In this document: one piece after another, positions 1 to 8,623 of the stretch | Layout: the number at the start of each line of letters is the position of its first letter | Numbering within the stretch: position 1 is the first letter of the stretch | NCBI RefSeq assembly: GCF_039539525.1 | Contig: NZ_BAABDH010000111.1 | Coordinates: 42,998 to 106,997, forward strand | DNA: 64,000 nucleotides | Direction: 5' to 3' | Source of the DNA: Hymenobacter algoricola | GTDB taxonomy: Bacteria; Bacteroidota; Bacteroidia; Cytophagales; Hymenobacteraceae | Notes under the pieces: model-generated | The model's input: only the letters and a program-made list of their open reading frames with translations | What the model was told of the DNA's origin: nothing | Database searches by the model: none | Program-made: the position numbers and the translations under genes

Positions 1-344
1 CGCGGCATAATCACGATTTCGTATTCCAGCCCTTCCGGCTTCGCGTGAAACGGCGCCCGCACCGACACCCGGTCGGCGATGATCAGGGGCTGGAAGTTCT
101 TTTCCCACTCGGCGTTCCAGTTCTGGCGCGTAATCACGCGGTGGTCGTAGCCCAGCTCGCCCTGCCCCTCGTAGCGGCTCATGATTTCGGCTACGGCATC
201 GTTGTCGAAGTCGCCTTCGCCTATATAGGCGCAGAAGCCCTCGTCATTGTCTTCAAACGTATCGTAGCCTACCTGGCTGAGCTCGGCTACCAGAATATCG
301 GCCAATTCGCGGGGGGCCTGCACGCTCACTTCTACAAAATCCAT
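1..344 (-). CDS. prmA: Ribosomal protein L11 methyltransferase, N-terminal part (window edge)
   Basis: This is the start of a gene that runs off the left edge; about 114 codons are visible, beginning MDFVEVSVQAPREL at the ATG at 344. The N-terminal fold, including the stretch around residues 70-90 (RQNWNAEWEKNF, then PLIIADRVSVRAP), is typical of PrmA, which uses S-adenosylmethionine to trimethylate ribosomal protein L11. The methyltransferase core with the SAM-binding loop lies outside the window, so the enzyme name rests on the N-terminal substrate-recognition domain only. In many Bacteroidota prmA follows tpiA. Here tpiA is on the same strand further right, with a secreted protease and a small secreted protein between them. 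Confidence 0.85.
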   Translation of the reverse strand, partial: MDFVEVSVQAPRELADILVAELSQVGYDTFEDNDEGFCAYIGEGDFDNDAVAEIMSRYEGQGELGYDHRVITRQNWNAEWEKNFQPLIIADRVSVRAPFHAKPEGLEYEIVIMP

Positions 345-589
345 CGGTTCAGTTGTTGGGGACACCGGCGGCGGGAAAGCCGCCGTCATTGAGCCGGCAA
401 GTTCGCACGAAAAAACCGGGGCGCAGCAACTGCGGCCCGGCCCGCCGGCGTCGGGCAACAGCGGCCGCACCGGCTCCGGTTCCCGGCGGCCGCCGGAGTG
501 CGCCGCCATGCCAGCGGCCCGCCGCTTTCCACCGAAAACGGAGCCCGGCCTGGCTGGCTTCGGGCCTCGGAAAGCAGGTTTTTTGGTTG

Positions 590-597
590 TATCTTCG
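590..597 (+). promoter_or_regulatory. Candidate -7 box for the secreted S8 protease
   Basis: TATCTTCG matches the Bacteroidota -7 consensus TAnnTTTG at seven of eight positions and lies 57 bases before the chosen ATG. No TTG is seen at the usual distance upstream, so this is a weak call. Confidence 0.3.
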
Positions 598-653
598 GGT
601 ATGCGCGCCAGTTGGCCCCCACCGTTATGTCTCATCCCTTACCCCTAACCCCT

Positions 654-2288
654 ATGCAACACCTCCTACCAACCCTGGGCCTGCTGGCCGCTTTCTGGAC
701 CACTACCACCGCTGCCCAGGCCCAGGCCCCGCGCCTGCTGGTGCGCCTCACCGACAACGTGGCGGCGGAGCTGGCCCCGGCCAGCCCTACCCACGACCGC
801 CTGCTGGCGTTTGAGCAGCTAAACCGGACGCACGGCGCCCGGCAGGTGCAGGCGCTGAATCCGGGCCGCACCCGGAGCGCCGACGCTGCCGAGCCGGCGC
901 CCTACCTCATTGAGCTGCCCGCCGGTACCGACGTGCAGCAGGCGCTGCGCGAGTATCAGCAGAGCGGGCTGTTTCAGTACGTGGAGCTGGATGCCACCGG
1001 CCGGAGCGGCGGCGTGCAGGGCTTTGCCCCCGACGATGCGCTTTACAGCCGCCAGTGGAGCCTCAAAAATGTGGGTACCTTCAGCCTCTCGCCGGCCCGC
1101 GCCGGCGCCGACATCAAGATGGAGGATGCCTGGGCTATTACCCGCGGCGACTCGTCGGTGACGGTGGCCATCATCGACAGCGGCCTCAAGCTCGACCACC
1201 CCGAATTCAGTGGGCGCCGCATCTGGCGCAACCGCCAGGAGGTTCCCGCCAACGGCCTCGACGACGACCAGAACGGCTACGTGGACGACGTGAACGGCTG
1301 GAACTTTGCCTACAACACCAACAACCCGACCGACGACCAGGGCCACGGTACCAACGTCACGGGCATTATCGGCGCCACGGGCAACAACGCCCTGGGCTAC
1401 GCCGGCGTGAACTGGGGCTGCAAGCTGATGGTCTGCAAGGGCCTGAACGCCCAGAACTCGGGGCAGTACGCGTGGTGGGCCAGCGCCATTTACTACGCCG
1501 TCAACAACGGAGCCCGGGTGATTAACATGTCGGTGGGCGGCAGCGGCTACTCTCTCACGCTCCAGAACGCCATCGACTTCGCCATCCAGCGCGGCGTGGT
1601 GGTGGTGGCGTGCATGATGAACGAAAACAACGCCGTCACCTACTACCCCGCGGGTTTTGCCGGCGTGGTGGCCGTGGGCTCGACCAACCCCAACGACACC
1701 CGCACCAGCCCGTTTTTCTGGAGTGCTACCAGCGGCAGCAACTACGGCCAGCACATTTCCCTGGTGGCGCCCGGCAACTACATCTACGGCCTGAGCCACC
1801 TTTCCAACACCAACTACAACAGCTACTGGGGCGGCACTTCCCAGGCCACGCCCCACGTCGCCGGCCTCGTTTCGCTGCTGCTCACGCTGAAGCCCCAGCT
1901 CACGCCGGCCCAGGTGAAAACGCTGCTGCAGGCCACGGCCGACGACCGGGTAGGCGGCGCTGACGATACGCCGGGCTGGGACCAGTACTACGGCCACGGC
2001 CGCCTCAACGCCGCCCGCGCTCTGCTGTCCATCGTGACGGGGACCAGGGCCCCCCAGCTGGCGGCCGCGGCCCTGCAGCTGTACCCCAACCCGGCCCACG
2101 ACCAGCTCACGCTCCAGGTGACCGATGCCCGCCTGCTGCCCCAGGACGTGCGCATCTTCAACGGCCTGGGCCAGCTGGTTCACCATCAGCTGCTGACCGG
2201 CCCGACCACGCAGGTGCCGCTGGCTTTGGCCCCGGGGGCCTACTGGGTGACGGTGGCCGGCACCGGCCGCAAGCTGCTGGTAAACTAG
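654..2288 (+). CDS. Secreted subtilisin-like S8 serine protease with type IX secretion tail
   Basis: This is an exported serine endopeptidase of about 544 residues. The hydrophobic start MQHLLPTLGLLAAFW followed by an AQAQA-type cleavage site is a signal peptide. The catalytic triad is complete: Asp175 in IIDSGLKLDHPEF, His231 in DDQGHGTNVTG and Ser396 in GGTSQATPHVAG. The last 75 residues (LQLYPNPAHDQLTLQV, then a GAYWVTV strand and KLLVN) form a type A Por secretion domain. The protease should therefore cross the outer membrane through the type IX system and be released or anchored at the surface. The segment after the signal peptide, to about residue 130, probably acts as an inhibitor-like propeptide. 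An in-frame ATG at 627 is an alternative start. The ATG at 654 was chosen because the hydrophobic core begins directly after it. Confidence 0.9.
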   Translation: MQHLLPTLGLLAAFWTTTTAAQAQAPRLLVRLTDNVAAELAPASPTHDRLLAFEQLNRTHGARQVQALNPGRTRSADAAEPAPYLIELPAGTDVQQALREYQQSGLFQYVELDATGRSGGVQGFAPDDALYSRQWSLKNVGTFSLSPARAGADIKMEDAWAITRGDSSVTVAIIDSGLKLDHPEFSGRRIWRNRQEVPANGLDDDQNGYVDDVNGWNFAYNTNNPTDDQGHGTNVTGIIGATGNNALGYAGVNWGCKLMVCKGLNAQNSGQYAWWASAIYYAVNNGARVINMSVGGSGYSLTLQNAIDFAIQRGVVVVACMMNENNAVTYYPAGFAGVVAVGSTNPNDTRTSPFFWSATSGSNYGQHISLVAPGNYIYGLSHLSNTNYNSYWGGTSQATPHVAGLVSLLLTLKPQLTPAQVKTLLQATADDRVGGADDTPGWDQYYGHGRLNAARALLSIVTGTRAPQLAAAALQLYPNPAHDQLTLQVTDARLLPQDVRIFNGLGQLVHHQLLTGPTTQVPLALAPGAYWVTVAGTGRKLLVN

Positions 2289-2337
2289 AGGCCGGTTTCG
2301 CGGCGCCGCAGCAGGCAGCACCAACCCCAGAGCAACA

Positions 2338-2377
2338 AGCAAAAGGCCCTTCCACGCGGTTGGAAGGGCCTTTTGCT
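2338..2377. terminator. Bidirectional terminator hairpin
   Basis: A perfect 17-bp inverted repeat (agcaaaaggcccttcca and its complement) surrounds a 6-base loop. A-rich and T-rich flanks lie on both sides. It separates the convergent protease gene and the small secreted gene. Confidence 0.85.
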
Positions 2378-2392
2378 GTGTCTGACAATTCG

Positions 2393-2770
2393 CTAGCGCC
2401 GCCGGCAGCCGGCGAAGGAGCGGATGTCGGTGTACTGAATGCTGAAGTCGGCCAGGGCGCGGTTGTCGGTGACGAAGAGCACGTAGTCGGCAAAGTTGGG
2501 GCCGGTGGCCAGGTACCAGAACCCGGCTTTATCGGCAAACAGCTTGTTGTCTTCGCGGTACACCAGCACGTCGGCAAAGGCTTCTTCGGGCTCCAGATAC
2601 ACCGTGCCGAAGCAGAAGCCGCGCCGGGCCGGGTTGGTTTCCAGGAACACCGAGCCGTAGATGCGGCAGGGCTCGACGGAGCCCACCGGCGCCGCCACAA
2701 ACGGGACGCGGGGCTGGGGCAGCACCGGATGCAGCGCCAGCAGGCCGGCAACGAGAAGGGCAGCAAGCAT
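2393..2770 (-). CDS. Small secreted protein of the 7(1) septoil-knot family (DUF6150)
   Basis: This 125-residue protein has a hydrophobic N-terminal segment (MLAALLVAGLLALHPVL) that looks like a signal peptide. The mature part carries degenerate repeats of about 15 residues: CRIYGSVFLE, CFGTVYLEPEEAFADV, DNKLFADKAGFWY and DNRALADFSIQY. Alternating FAD/LAD and aromatic strands of this kind are characteristic of the DUF6150 family, whose fold is described as a septoil knot. The biochemical function of the family is not known. The gene converges with the protease across the 2338-2377 terminator and has 134 bases between its start and the end of tpiA. The family assignment is from recalled sequence pattern, not from a search. 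Confidence 0.65.
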   Translation of the reverse strand: MLAALLVAGLLALHPVLPQPRVPFVAAPVGSVEPCRIYGSVFLETNPARRGFCFGTVYLEPEEAFADVLVYREDNKLFADKAGFWYLATGPNFADYVLFVTDNRALADFSIQYTDIRSFAGCRRR

Positions 2771-2904
2771 TTTTCAGGAGAGCTTAGAGTTGAGAGATTC
2801 CAGAACTTAGAAGCCGACGAAAGCAAAGAGCCGGCCACTTGACCACCAGAACCAGCCAAGCGACAAGCTAAGTTCGAAGCGCTCCTATTCTAAGCGCTGA
2901 AAGC

Positions 2905-3669
2905 TTAGAACGACTTGATAATCTCGGTGAAGTCGCGCGACTTGAGGGCGGCGCCGCCGATGAGGCCGCCATCCACGTCGGGCTGCGAAAACAGCTCCCG
3001 GGCATTCTGGGCGTTGGCCGAGCCGCCGTAGAGAATGGTCGTGTTCTGGGCCGCGGCCGCGTCGTAGGCCCGGGCCACCTGCTCGCGGATGAAGGCGTGC
3101 ACTTCCTGGGCCTGGGCGCTGGTGGCCGTTTTGCCGGTGCCAATGGCCCAGATGGGCTCGTAGGCAATGGTTACCTGGTCAAACTCCTCGTTGGAAAGGT
3201 GAAACAGGCCGTCTTTAAGCTGCTTTTCGAGGTGGGAGAACGTCTCGTCCGCCTCGCGCGTGTCCAGCGTTTCGCCCACGCAGAAGATGGGCTTCAGGCC
3301 GGCGGCCAGGGCGGCCTTCAGCTTCTGGCTCAGCAGCGCATCGTCCTCGTGGAAATACTGGCGCCGCTCGGAGTGGCCCAGAATCACGTATTCCACGCCC
3401 ACCGACTGCAGCATCCGGGCCGATACTTCGCCGGTGTAGGCGCCGCTCTCCTTTTGGTGGCAGTTCTGGGCGCCGAGGTGGATGGGGCCGCCGGCCGGCA
3501 GCAGCTTACCCACCGAGTGCAGGAAGGGAAACGGCGGACACAGCACCACTTCCACGGAGGAGCCCGTGGCTTCGTCGGCCACCATGTTGGTGATTTCGGA
3601 TACCAGCGCGAGGCCGTCCTGGTAGGTCATATTCATTTTCCAGTTGCCGGCGACGAGGTTCTTGCGCAT
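2905..3669 (-). CDS. tpiA: Triosephosphate isomerase
   Basis: This enzyme interconverts dihydroxyacetone phosphate and glyceraldehyde 3-phosphate in glycolysis and gluconeogenesis. The 254-residue length is standard. The active-site residues are all present: Asn9 and Lys11 in AGNWKMN, His99 in ILGHSERR and Glu171 in AYEPIWAIGTGK. The phosphate-gripper loops YGGSAN and GLIGGAALK are also intact. The start at 3669 (MRKNLVAGNWK) is fixed by homology; a longer reading to 3759 would add 30 residues rich in Pro and Trp that do not belong to the family. It appears to be transcribed alone, with large repeat hairpins upstream. Confidence 0.97.
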   Translation of the reverse strand: MRKNLVAGNWKMNMTYQDGLALVSEITNMVADEATGSSVEVVLCPPFPFLHSVGKLLPAGGPIHLGAQNCHQKESGAYTGEVSARMLQSVGVEYVILGHSERRQYFHEDDALLSQKLKAALAAGLKPIFCVGETLDTREADETFSHLEKQLKDGLFHLSNEEFDQVTIAYEPIWAIGTGKTATSAQAQEVHAFIREQVARAYDAAAAQNTTILYGGSANAQNARELFSQPDVDGGLIGGAALKSRDFTEIIKSF

Positions 3670-3866
3670 AAGAAAGAGTTGGGAGGGAGAATAGGTTGAC
3701 GGGCGCAAAGAAACGACAATTCGCCCAAGCGCCCCCGCCGGCCACGGCCAAGGACCCAAGGCCAGCGGCTGGCATCGGAGCCGGCTTTGCTACCCTTTTT
3801 TCCGGCCCGGTGAAAAAAGAGCCGCCGCTCTGGCTTCTAGAGGGTAGGGACAGGAACCGAAAAGAA

Positions 3867-3982
3867 CGTCCTGCTCATCCAGCGTCCGCGAAGTCGAAGC
3901 GTCTCGCGTGCTGACGTCAGGTTACTACTCAGGCGTCAGCACGCGAGATGCTTCGCTTCGCGGACGCTGGATGAGCAGGACG
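3867..3982. repeat. Large inverted repeat, about 50-bp arms
   Basis: Left arm 3867-3916 and right arm 3934-3982 are complementary except for one substitution and one extra base, around a 17-base loop. The arms contain cgtcctgctcatccagcg and its complement. The stem is much longer than a normal terminator and has no T tract, which suggests a dispersed palindromic repeat rather than a transcription signal. It lies in the 483-base gap between tpiA and the TspO-like gene. Confidence 0.85.
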
Positions 3983-4009
3983 GCCATTTTTCCTTGCTAT
4001 CCACCCACT

Positions 4010-4091
4010 CTAGTCAGATTTTTGGTCGCTCGAAATCTCACTAGACCTCTCGGCTTCTAGTGAGATTTCCGACGACCAGAAATCTGACTAG
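4010..4091. repeat. Second inverted repeat, 36-bp arms
   Basis: Arms at 4010-4045 and 4056-4091 pair at 32 of 36 positions around a 10-base loop. The outer ends are ctagtcagat and its complement, and the inner ends are ctcactaga and its complement. Its sequence is unrelated to the hairpin 27 bases to its left. No coding signal is visible in the rest of 3670-4152. Confidence 0.8.
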
Positions 4092-4152
4092 AACCCCAGG
4101 ACTCTATCCGGATTTCGCGCGGCTCATAAGTTGGACGGAGCCCTCCCCGCCC

Positions 4153-4959
4153 CTACTCCGCCACCCGGCCCCGGTGCGGGCGCAGACTCAGCCCTAAGCC
4201 CCCCAGCGCCACCACGCCCGCGCCCACCAGCGCCGCCAGGGCCAGCTCGGGGTACGTGCCGCCGCGCTGGGCCACCCAGATGGCCACCAGCGCCCAGGCA
4301 ATGACTAGCGGAAACACCACGCTGCGGAACACGCCACCGATGGCGAGGCCCAGCCCGACCACCACGGCCAGCAGCACAAACGTGAGCAGCACCGACCCGT
4401 TGGCGGCGGTTTGCCAGCCCAGCTCCCGCAGGCCGATGGTGGCGTTGATGACCAGCGCCACCGAAATCCAGCCCAGGTACAGGGCAAACGGGATGCTGAC
4501 CCAGCGCGGGGCCAGGCCGGCGCGCACCCGGCGGCGTACCCGCCCAAAGGCCACGATGAGGGCGCCCAGAATCAGCAGCATCACCAGCACGCTCAGCGGC
4601 ATCAGCTCGTAGGCAAACACCACCAGCCAGCCGCCGGTAGCCACGCAGGCCAGGGTGAGCGGCCGGGCCACGGCATCGGGCAGCTGCGCAGTACGCTGGG
4701 CGGGCAGCAGCTGCCAGACGGCATACACGAGCAGGCCCAGAAATATCAGCCCCCAGATGCTGAAAGCATAGCCGGCGGGCGTGAGCAGCGTGGGGTACTT
4801 GCCTGATACCACGGCGTTGGTCTGCCCGTTGAAGGGACGGGCATTAGCCCAGTAGTTGACGAAGACGTTGCCGAAAACGGCCAGCGCGGCCACCCAGCGC
4901 CAGAGCAGGCGGCGGGCCGAGGGCGAGTAGGCGGCGGGGGGAGTGGCGGTAGGTTCCAT
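4153..4959 (-). CDS. TspO/MBR-like (tryptophan-rich sensory protein-like) membrane protein
   Basis: This integral membrane protein of 268 residues has about eight hydrophobic segments. The first third carries a recognisable pattern: NYWANARPFNGQTNAVV, then SGKYPTLLTPAGYAFSIWGLIFLG. It resembles Bacteroidota proteins usually filed as tryptophan-rich sensory protein. Classical TspO proteins have five helices and about 160 residues, so this is a longer relative and its ligand is unknown. The start at 4959 was chosen because the alternative at 5007 would overlap the end of the upstream gene, and the sequence from MEPTATPPA is a better cytoplasmic leader. The upstream DUF2251 gene is on the same strand 37 bases away, so the two may be cotranscribed. 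Confidence 0.65.
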   Translation of the reverse strand: MEPTATPPAAYSPSARRLLWRWVAALAVFGNVFVNYWANARPFNGQTNAVVSGKYPTLLTPAGYAFSIWGLIFLGLLVYAVWQLLPAQRTAQLPDAVARPLTLACVATGGWLVVFAYELMPLSVLVMLLILGALIVAFGRVRRRVRAGLAPRWVSIPFALYLGWISVALVINATIGLRELGWQTAANGSVLLTFVLLAVVVGLGLAIGGVFRSVVFPLVIAWALVAIWVAQRGGTYPELALAALVGAGVVALGGLGLSLRPHRGRVAE

Positions 4960-4996
4960 GGGGCAGGCAGCAGGTGGCGAAGAAAATATTTCCGGA

Positions 4997-5410
4997 TCAG
5001 GCGGCAAAGTACTTTTCTACCAGCTCGTCGGTCAGCTCCCGGGAACCGGGCTGGCCGTGCGGGGCGGGCGGAAAGGCATTGCGGCAGAAGCCGGCCCGCC
5101 GCTGGAAGTCGTACAGGGCGTGGCAGTAGCCGCCCACGATAAGTACGGCCGTGGTCTGGGCCTCGTCCCAGAAAATCTGGGCCGTTACGGGCACGTCCTG
5201 GTCGGCCACGTCCTCCACGTTGTACACGTGCAGGGCATCGAGGATTTCGGATTCCTCGGCGTCATGCACGGCGTAGAAGTAGCCGGTGGTGCCGTCGTCC
5301 TCAAACATCACCTGAAACTCGTGGTTGGCGGCCACACTGCTCAGCAGAAAGTTTTCCGCGCCCGGCTCCGGCACGCCCACCCGGAATTGTTCTTCGGCTC
5401 CTAGAATCAT
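4997..5410 (-). CDS. DUF2251-like protein
   Basis: This soluble acidic protein of 137 residues begins MILGAEEQFRVG. The central part (HEFQVMFEDDGTTGYFYAVH, followed by ILDALHVYNVEDV and IFWDEAQTTAVLIVGGYCHALYDF) resembles the DUF2251 family, small proteins of unknown function also found next to immunity-type genes in other bacteria. It has no signal peptide or transmembrane segment. It starts directly downstream of the uvrA terminator and is followed after 37 bases by the TspO-like gene. The family assignment is from memory of the pattern FEDDGxTGYFYA. Confidence 0.6.
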   Translation of the reverse strand: MILGAEEQFRVGVPEPGAENFLLSSVAANHEFQVMFEDDGTTGYFYAVHDAEESEILDALHVYNVEDVADQDVPVTAQIFWDEAQTTAVLIVGGYCHALYDFQRRAGFCRNAFPPAPHGQPGSRELTDELVEKYFAA

Positions 5411-5425
5411 GTCAGCAATAAAAGA

Positions 5426-5453
5426 AGGAGCCGCCTGGTAACGGGCGGCTCCT
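5426..5453 (-). terminator. uvrA terminator
   Basis: A 10-bp stem (aggagccgcc with ggcggctcct) and 8-base loop lie 30 bases after the uvrA stop. In the direction of uvrA the stem is followed by a T-rich run (ttcttttatt). Confidence 0.8.
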
Positions 5454-5482
5454 CGGGTTTACGGGTAATCGGCATCGGGGGC

Positions 5483-8320
5483 CTACAGCTTCTCGGCCAG
5501 GAACCGGGCGGTGTGGTTGGTATCCCGGAGCCGGGCCAGGTCCTCGGGCGTGCCCTCAAACAGCAGGTGGCCGCCGTTGATGCCGCCCTCGGGGCCCAGG
5601 TCGATAAGCCAGTCGGCGCACTTGATGATGTCCATGTTGTGCTCGATGATGAGCACCGAGTTGCCCTGCTCAATCAGCGCGTTCAGGGCCGTGAGCAGCT
5701 TGTTGATGTCGTGGAAGTGCAGGCCGGTGCTGGGCTCGTCGAAGATGAACAGGATCTTGTCCTGCTGCAGCGTGGCGCCCTTGGTCAGAAACGAGGCCAG
5801 CTTCACCCGCTGGGCCTCGCCGCCGCTCAGCGTGTTGGCCGACTGCCCCAGGCGGATGTAGCCCAGGCCCACGTCGTCGAGGGGCCGGAGGCGGTCGGCT
5901 ACCTTGGGCTGGCCCTTAAAAAACTCCACGGCGTCGGCGACGGTCATTTCCAGCACGTCGTCGATGCCCATGTCCTGGAACTTGACGTCGAGGATGTCCT
6001 GCTTGAACTTACGGCCGCCGCAGCTTTCGCAGGTCAGGTAGATGTCGGCCATGAACTGCATCTCAATCTTGACCTGGCCTTCGCCCTGGCACACCTCGCA
6101 GCGGCCGCCTTCGATGTTGAAGCTGAAGTGGGACGGTTTCAGGCCCCGGGCCTTGGCCAGCGGCTGGTCGGAAAACAGGGTGCGGATGGCGTCGTAGGCC
6201 TTCACGTAGGTCACCGGGTTCGAGCGGCTGCTCTTGCCGATGGGGTTCTGGTCCACGAACTCGACGTGCGACACCTGGCCCTGCACGCCCATCAGGCGGT
6301 CGAACTTGCCGGTAGCCTCGCCGGCCCCGCCGCCGAGCTGCTTGGCCACGGCTGGCGCCAGAATGCGCTTCACCAGCGTCGACTTGCCCGAGCCCGACAC
6401 GCCGGTTACCACCGTCATCACGCCCAGCGGAAACTTCACTGACACGTTCTTCAGGTTGTTTTCGCGGGCGCCCAGCACTTCCAGCGCGTTGCGCCAGGGC
6501 CGGCGGCTGGTGGGCACCTTCACCTCCATGCGGCCGCTCAGGTACTGGCCGGTGTAGGTTGTGGTGTTCTTCAAAAGCTCCGGATACGAGCCCTGGAACA
6601 TGAGGTGGCCGCCGCCCGAGCCGGCCTCGGGGCCGATGTCGATGATCTGGTCGGCCTGCTCCATCATCTTCTCCTCGTGCTCCACCACAATCACGGTGTT
6701 GCCCAGCTGCTGCAAGGAGCGCAGCACGCCAATCAGCTGCTCGGCATCCTTGGGGTGCAGGCCGATGCTGGGCTCATCGAGGATGTACATGGAGCCCACC
6801 AGCGCCGAGCCCAGCGAAGTAGCCAGCGAAATGCGCTGGCTCTCGCCGCCCGAGAGCGTGCTGCTCAGCCGGTTCAGCGTCAGGTAGCCCAGGCCCACGC
6901 GGTTGAGGTAGCCCAGGCGGTTGGTGATTTCGGTGCTCAGGCGCTCGGCAATCTTGGCGTCGTGCTCGTTCAGGTTGAGCTTCTCAAAGTACTCCAGCGC
7001 CCGGCTCACCGGCAGCAGCACGATGTCGGTGATGCTCTGCCCGTCGATTTTGACGTACTGGGCGTCCTTGCGCAGGCGGGTGCCGCGGCAGTCGGGGCAG
7101 GTGGTGCGGCCCCGGTAGCGGCTTTGCAGCACCCGGTACTGGATTTTGTGGCTCTGCGTGGCCACCCACTTGAAGTAGTCGTCGAGGCCCTCGAAATACT
7201 TGTTGCCCTTCCACAGCAGGCTCCGCTCGGCTTCGGTCAGCTCGTTGTAGGGGCGGTGAATGGGGAAGTCGAAGCGGATGCCGTTTTTGAGCAGCGGCTT
7301 GAGCCACTCGCTCTGCTTGTCGGTGCGCCAGGGGGCAATGGCGCCCTCGTACACCGTCAGGCTCTTGTCGGGAATCACCAGGTCCTCGTCGATGCCCAGC
7401 ACCGAGCCGAACCCCTCGCAGGTCTGGCAGGCACCGTAGGGGTTGTTGAAGGAGAAGAAGTTCACGTTCGGCTCCTCAAACACCACGCCGTCGAGCTCAA
7501 ACCGGTCGGAGAACGTGCGCGTCTCGTTGTCGAGCCGGATCAGGCAGGTACCGTGGCCCTCGAAAAACGCCGTCTGCACCGAGTCCGACAGGCGGAACAT
7601 CAGGTCCTCGTCGCCGGTCCGGATGACGGCCCGGTCAATCATGATGCAGACGTCGCCCTTGATTTCGGGCTTGCCTTCCCCGATCAGGTCTTCGATAAAA
7701 GCGGTTTCGTCGCCGTTCACCACCACCCGGCTGTAGCCCTTCTGCAGCAGCAGGTCCAGCTCCTTGCTCATCGCGCGGCCGTCTTCGGAAGGCAGCAGCG
7801 GCGCCAGAATCGTGGCCTTGGCGCCGTCGGGCAGCTTAAAGAGAAAGTCGACCACGTCGGCCACGGTATCCTTGCGCACCTGCACCCCGCTGACGGGCGA
7901 AAACGTGCGCCCCACCCGGGCAAAGAGCAGCTTGAGGTAGTCGTAAATCTCGGTGCTGGTGCCCACCGTCGAGCGGTTGTTCTTGATGCTGACCTTCTGC
8001 TCGATGGCAATGGCCGGCGAGATGCCGCGGATGTAGTCGACGTCGGGCTTGTCCATGCGGCCCAGAAACTGGCGGGCGTAGGAGCTCAGGCTCTCCACGT
8101 ACATGCGCTGCCCCTCGGCATAGAGCGTGTCGAAGGCCAACGACGACTTGCCCGAGCCCGACAGGCCCGTGACGACGATAAACTTATTGCGCGGCAGCGC
8201 CACGCTGAGGTTTTTGAGGTTGTGCACCCGGGCATTCTTGATGAGAATGTACTGCCGCGGGTCGAGCTGGTCAATCGGGTCGGCCGCGGGGGCGGCTACT
8301 TGCAAAGATTCTTTGGCCAT
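5483..8320 (-). CDS. uvrA: Excinuclease ABC subunit A
   Basis: UvrA is the DNA-damage sensor of nucleotide excision repair: a dimeric ABC ATPase that loads UvrB at lesions. All parts of a full-length protein are present in 945 residues. The first Walker A is GLSGSGKSSLAF, with signature LSGGESQRISLA. The second Walker A is GVSGSGKSTLVKR, with signature LSGGEAQRVKLA and Walker B FIFDEPSTGLH. Zinc-binding Cys pairs are visible at CQTCEGFGS, CPDCRGTR, CEVCQGEG and CESCGGRK. The start at MAKESLQ (8320) is preferred to the ATG 15 bases upstream, although both are possible. The gene stands alone, with its own terminator and a TACCTTCG box upstream. UvrB and UvrC are not in the window. Confidence 0.97.
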   Translation of the reverse strand: MAKESLQVAAPAADPIDQLDPRQYILIKNARVHNLKNLSVALPRNKFIVVTGLSGSGKSSLAFDTLYAEGQRMYVESLSSYARQFLGRMDKPDVDYIRGISPAIAIEQKVSIKNNRSTVGTSTEIYDYLKLLFARVGRTFSPVSGVQVRKDTVADVVDFLFKLPDGAKATILAPLLPSEDGRAMSKELDLLLQKGYSRVVVNGDETAFIEDLIGEGKPEIKGDVCIMIDRAVIRTGDEDLMFRLSDSVQTAFFEGHGTCLIRLDNETRTFSDRFELDGVVFEEPNVNFFSFNNPYGACQTCEGFGSVLGIDEDLVIPDKSLTVYEGAIAPWRTDKQSEWLKPLLKNGIRFDFPIHRPYNELTEAERSLLWKGNKYFEGLDDYFKWVATQSHKIQYRVLQSRYRGRTTCPDCRGTRLRKDAQYVKIDGQSITDIVLLPVSRALEYFEKLNLNEHDAKIAERLSTEITNRLGYLNRVGLGYLTLNRLSSTLSGGESQRISLATSLGSALVGSMYILDEPSIGLHPKDAEQLIGVLRSLQQLGNTVIVVEHEEKMMEQADQIIDIGPEAGSGGGHLMFQGSYPELLKNTTTYTGQYLSGRMEVKVPTSRRPWRNALEVLGARENNLKNVSVKFPLGVMTVVTGVSGSGKSTLVKRILAPAVAKQLGGGAGEATGKFDRLMGVQGQVSHVEFVDQNPIGKSSRSNPVTYVKAYDAIRTLFSDQPLAKARGLKPSHFSFNIEGGRCEVCQGEGQVKIEMQFMADIYLTCESCGGRKFKQDILDVKFQDMGIDDVLEMTVADAVEFFKGQPKVADRLRPLDDVGLGYIRLGQSANTLSGGEAQRVKLASFLTKGATLQQDKILFIFDEPSTGLHFHDINKLLTALNALIEQGNSVLIIEHNMDIIKCADWLIDLGPEGGINGGHLLFEGTPEDLARLRDTNHTARFLAEKL

Positions 8321-8623
8321 AGAAGTAGGAAACACCGCAGGTAGCCGGGAAGGTTTCCGCAGTGGCGTTTGGACTGCCGAAGGTACGGCTTTGCCACCCG
8401 CCGCGGAAGCTCAGACGCCGGTAATTGCGGGGGAAGGGCGGCGGGCAATTGCGCTCCACCCCCGACTTTGGACACTTTATTGCGGTGAATCAGTATTCCT
8501 GGTCCTAGGGTTAAAACCTCGAATATCCCATTCACGTTAGGCTGGTAACATTGCGGCTTTTTTGGTACTTTTAGTTTCTTTTCACCCGTCTTACTGCACT
8601 AAGGCAGCATAACTTGTTACTTT
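8321..8623. other. Divergent intergenic region between uvrA and the first hydrolase
   Basis: These 303 bases hold no gene. Read towards uvrA, TACCTTCG at 8378-8385 matches the -7 consensus except for one base. Towards the hydrolase there is a T-rich stretch (8559-8580) but no clear TTG plus TAnnTTTG pair. Nothing else is recognisable. Confidence 0.4.

Noticed and set aside
819..2342. 507-codon frame on the minus strand opposite the protease gene
   Set aside because: Composition is an antisense shadow of a GC-rich gene (Val/Gly/His/Ala-rich); the plus-strand protease has a complete triad and tail.
6605..8344. 579-codon plus-strand frame opposite uvrA
   Set aside because: Antisense shadow of uvrA with no domain pattern.
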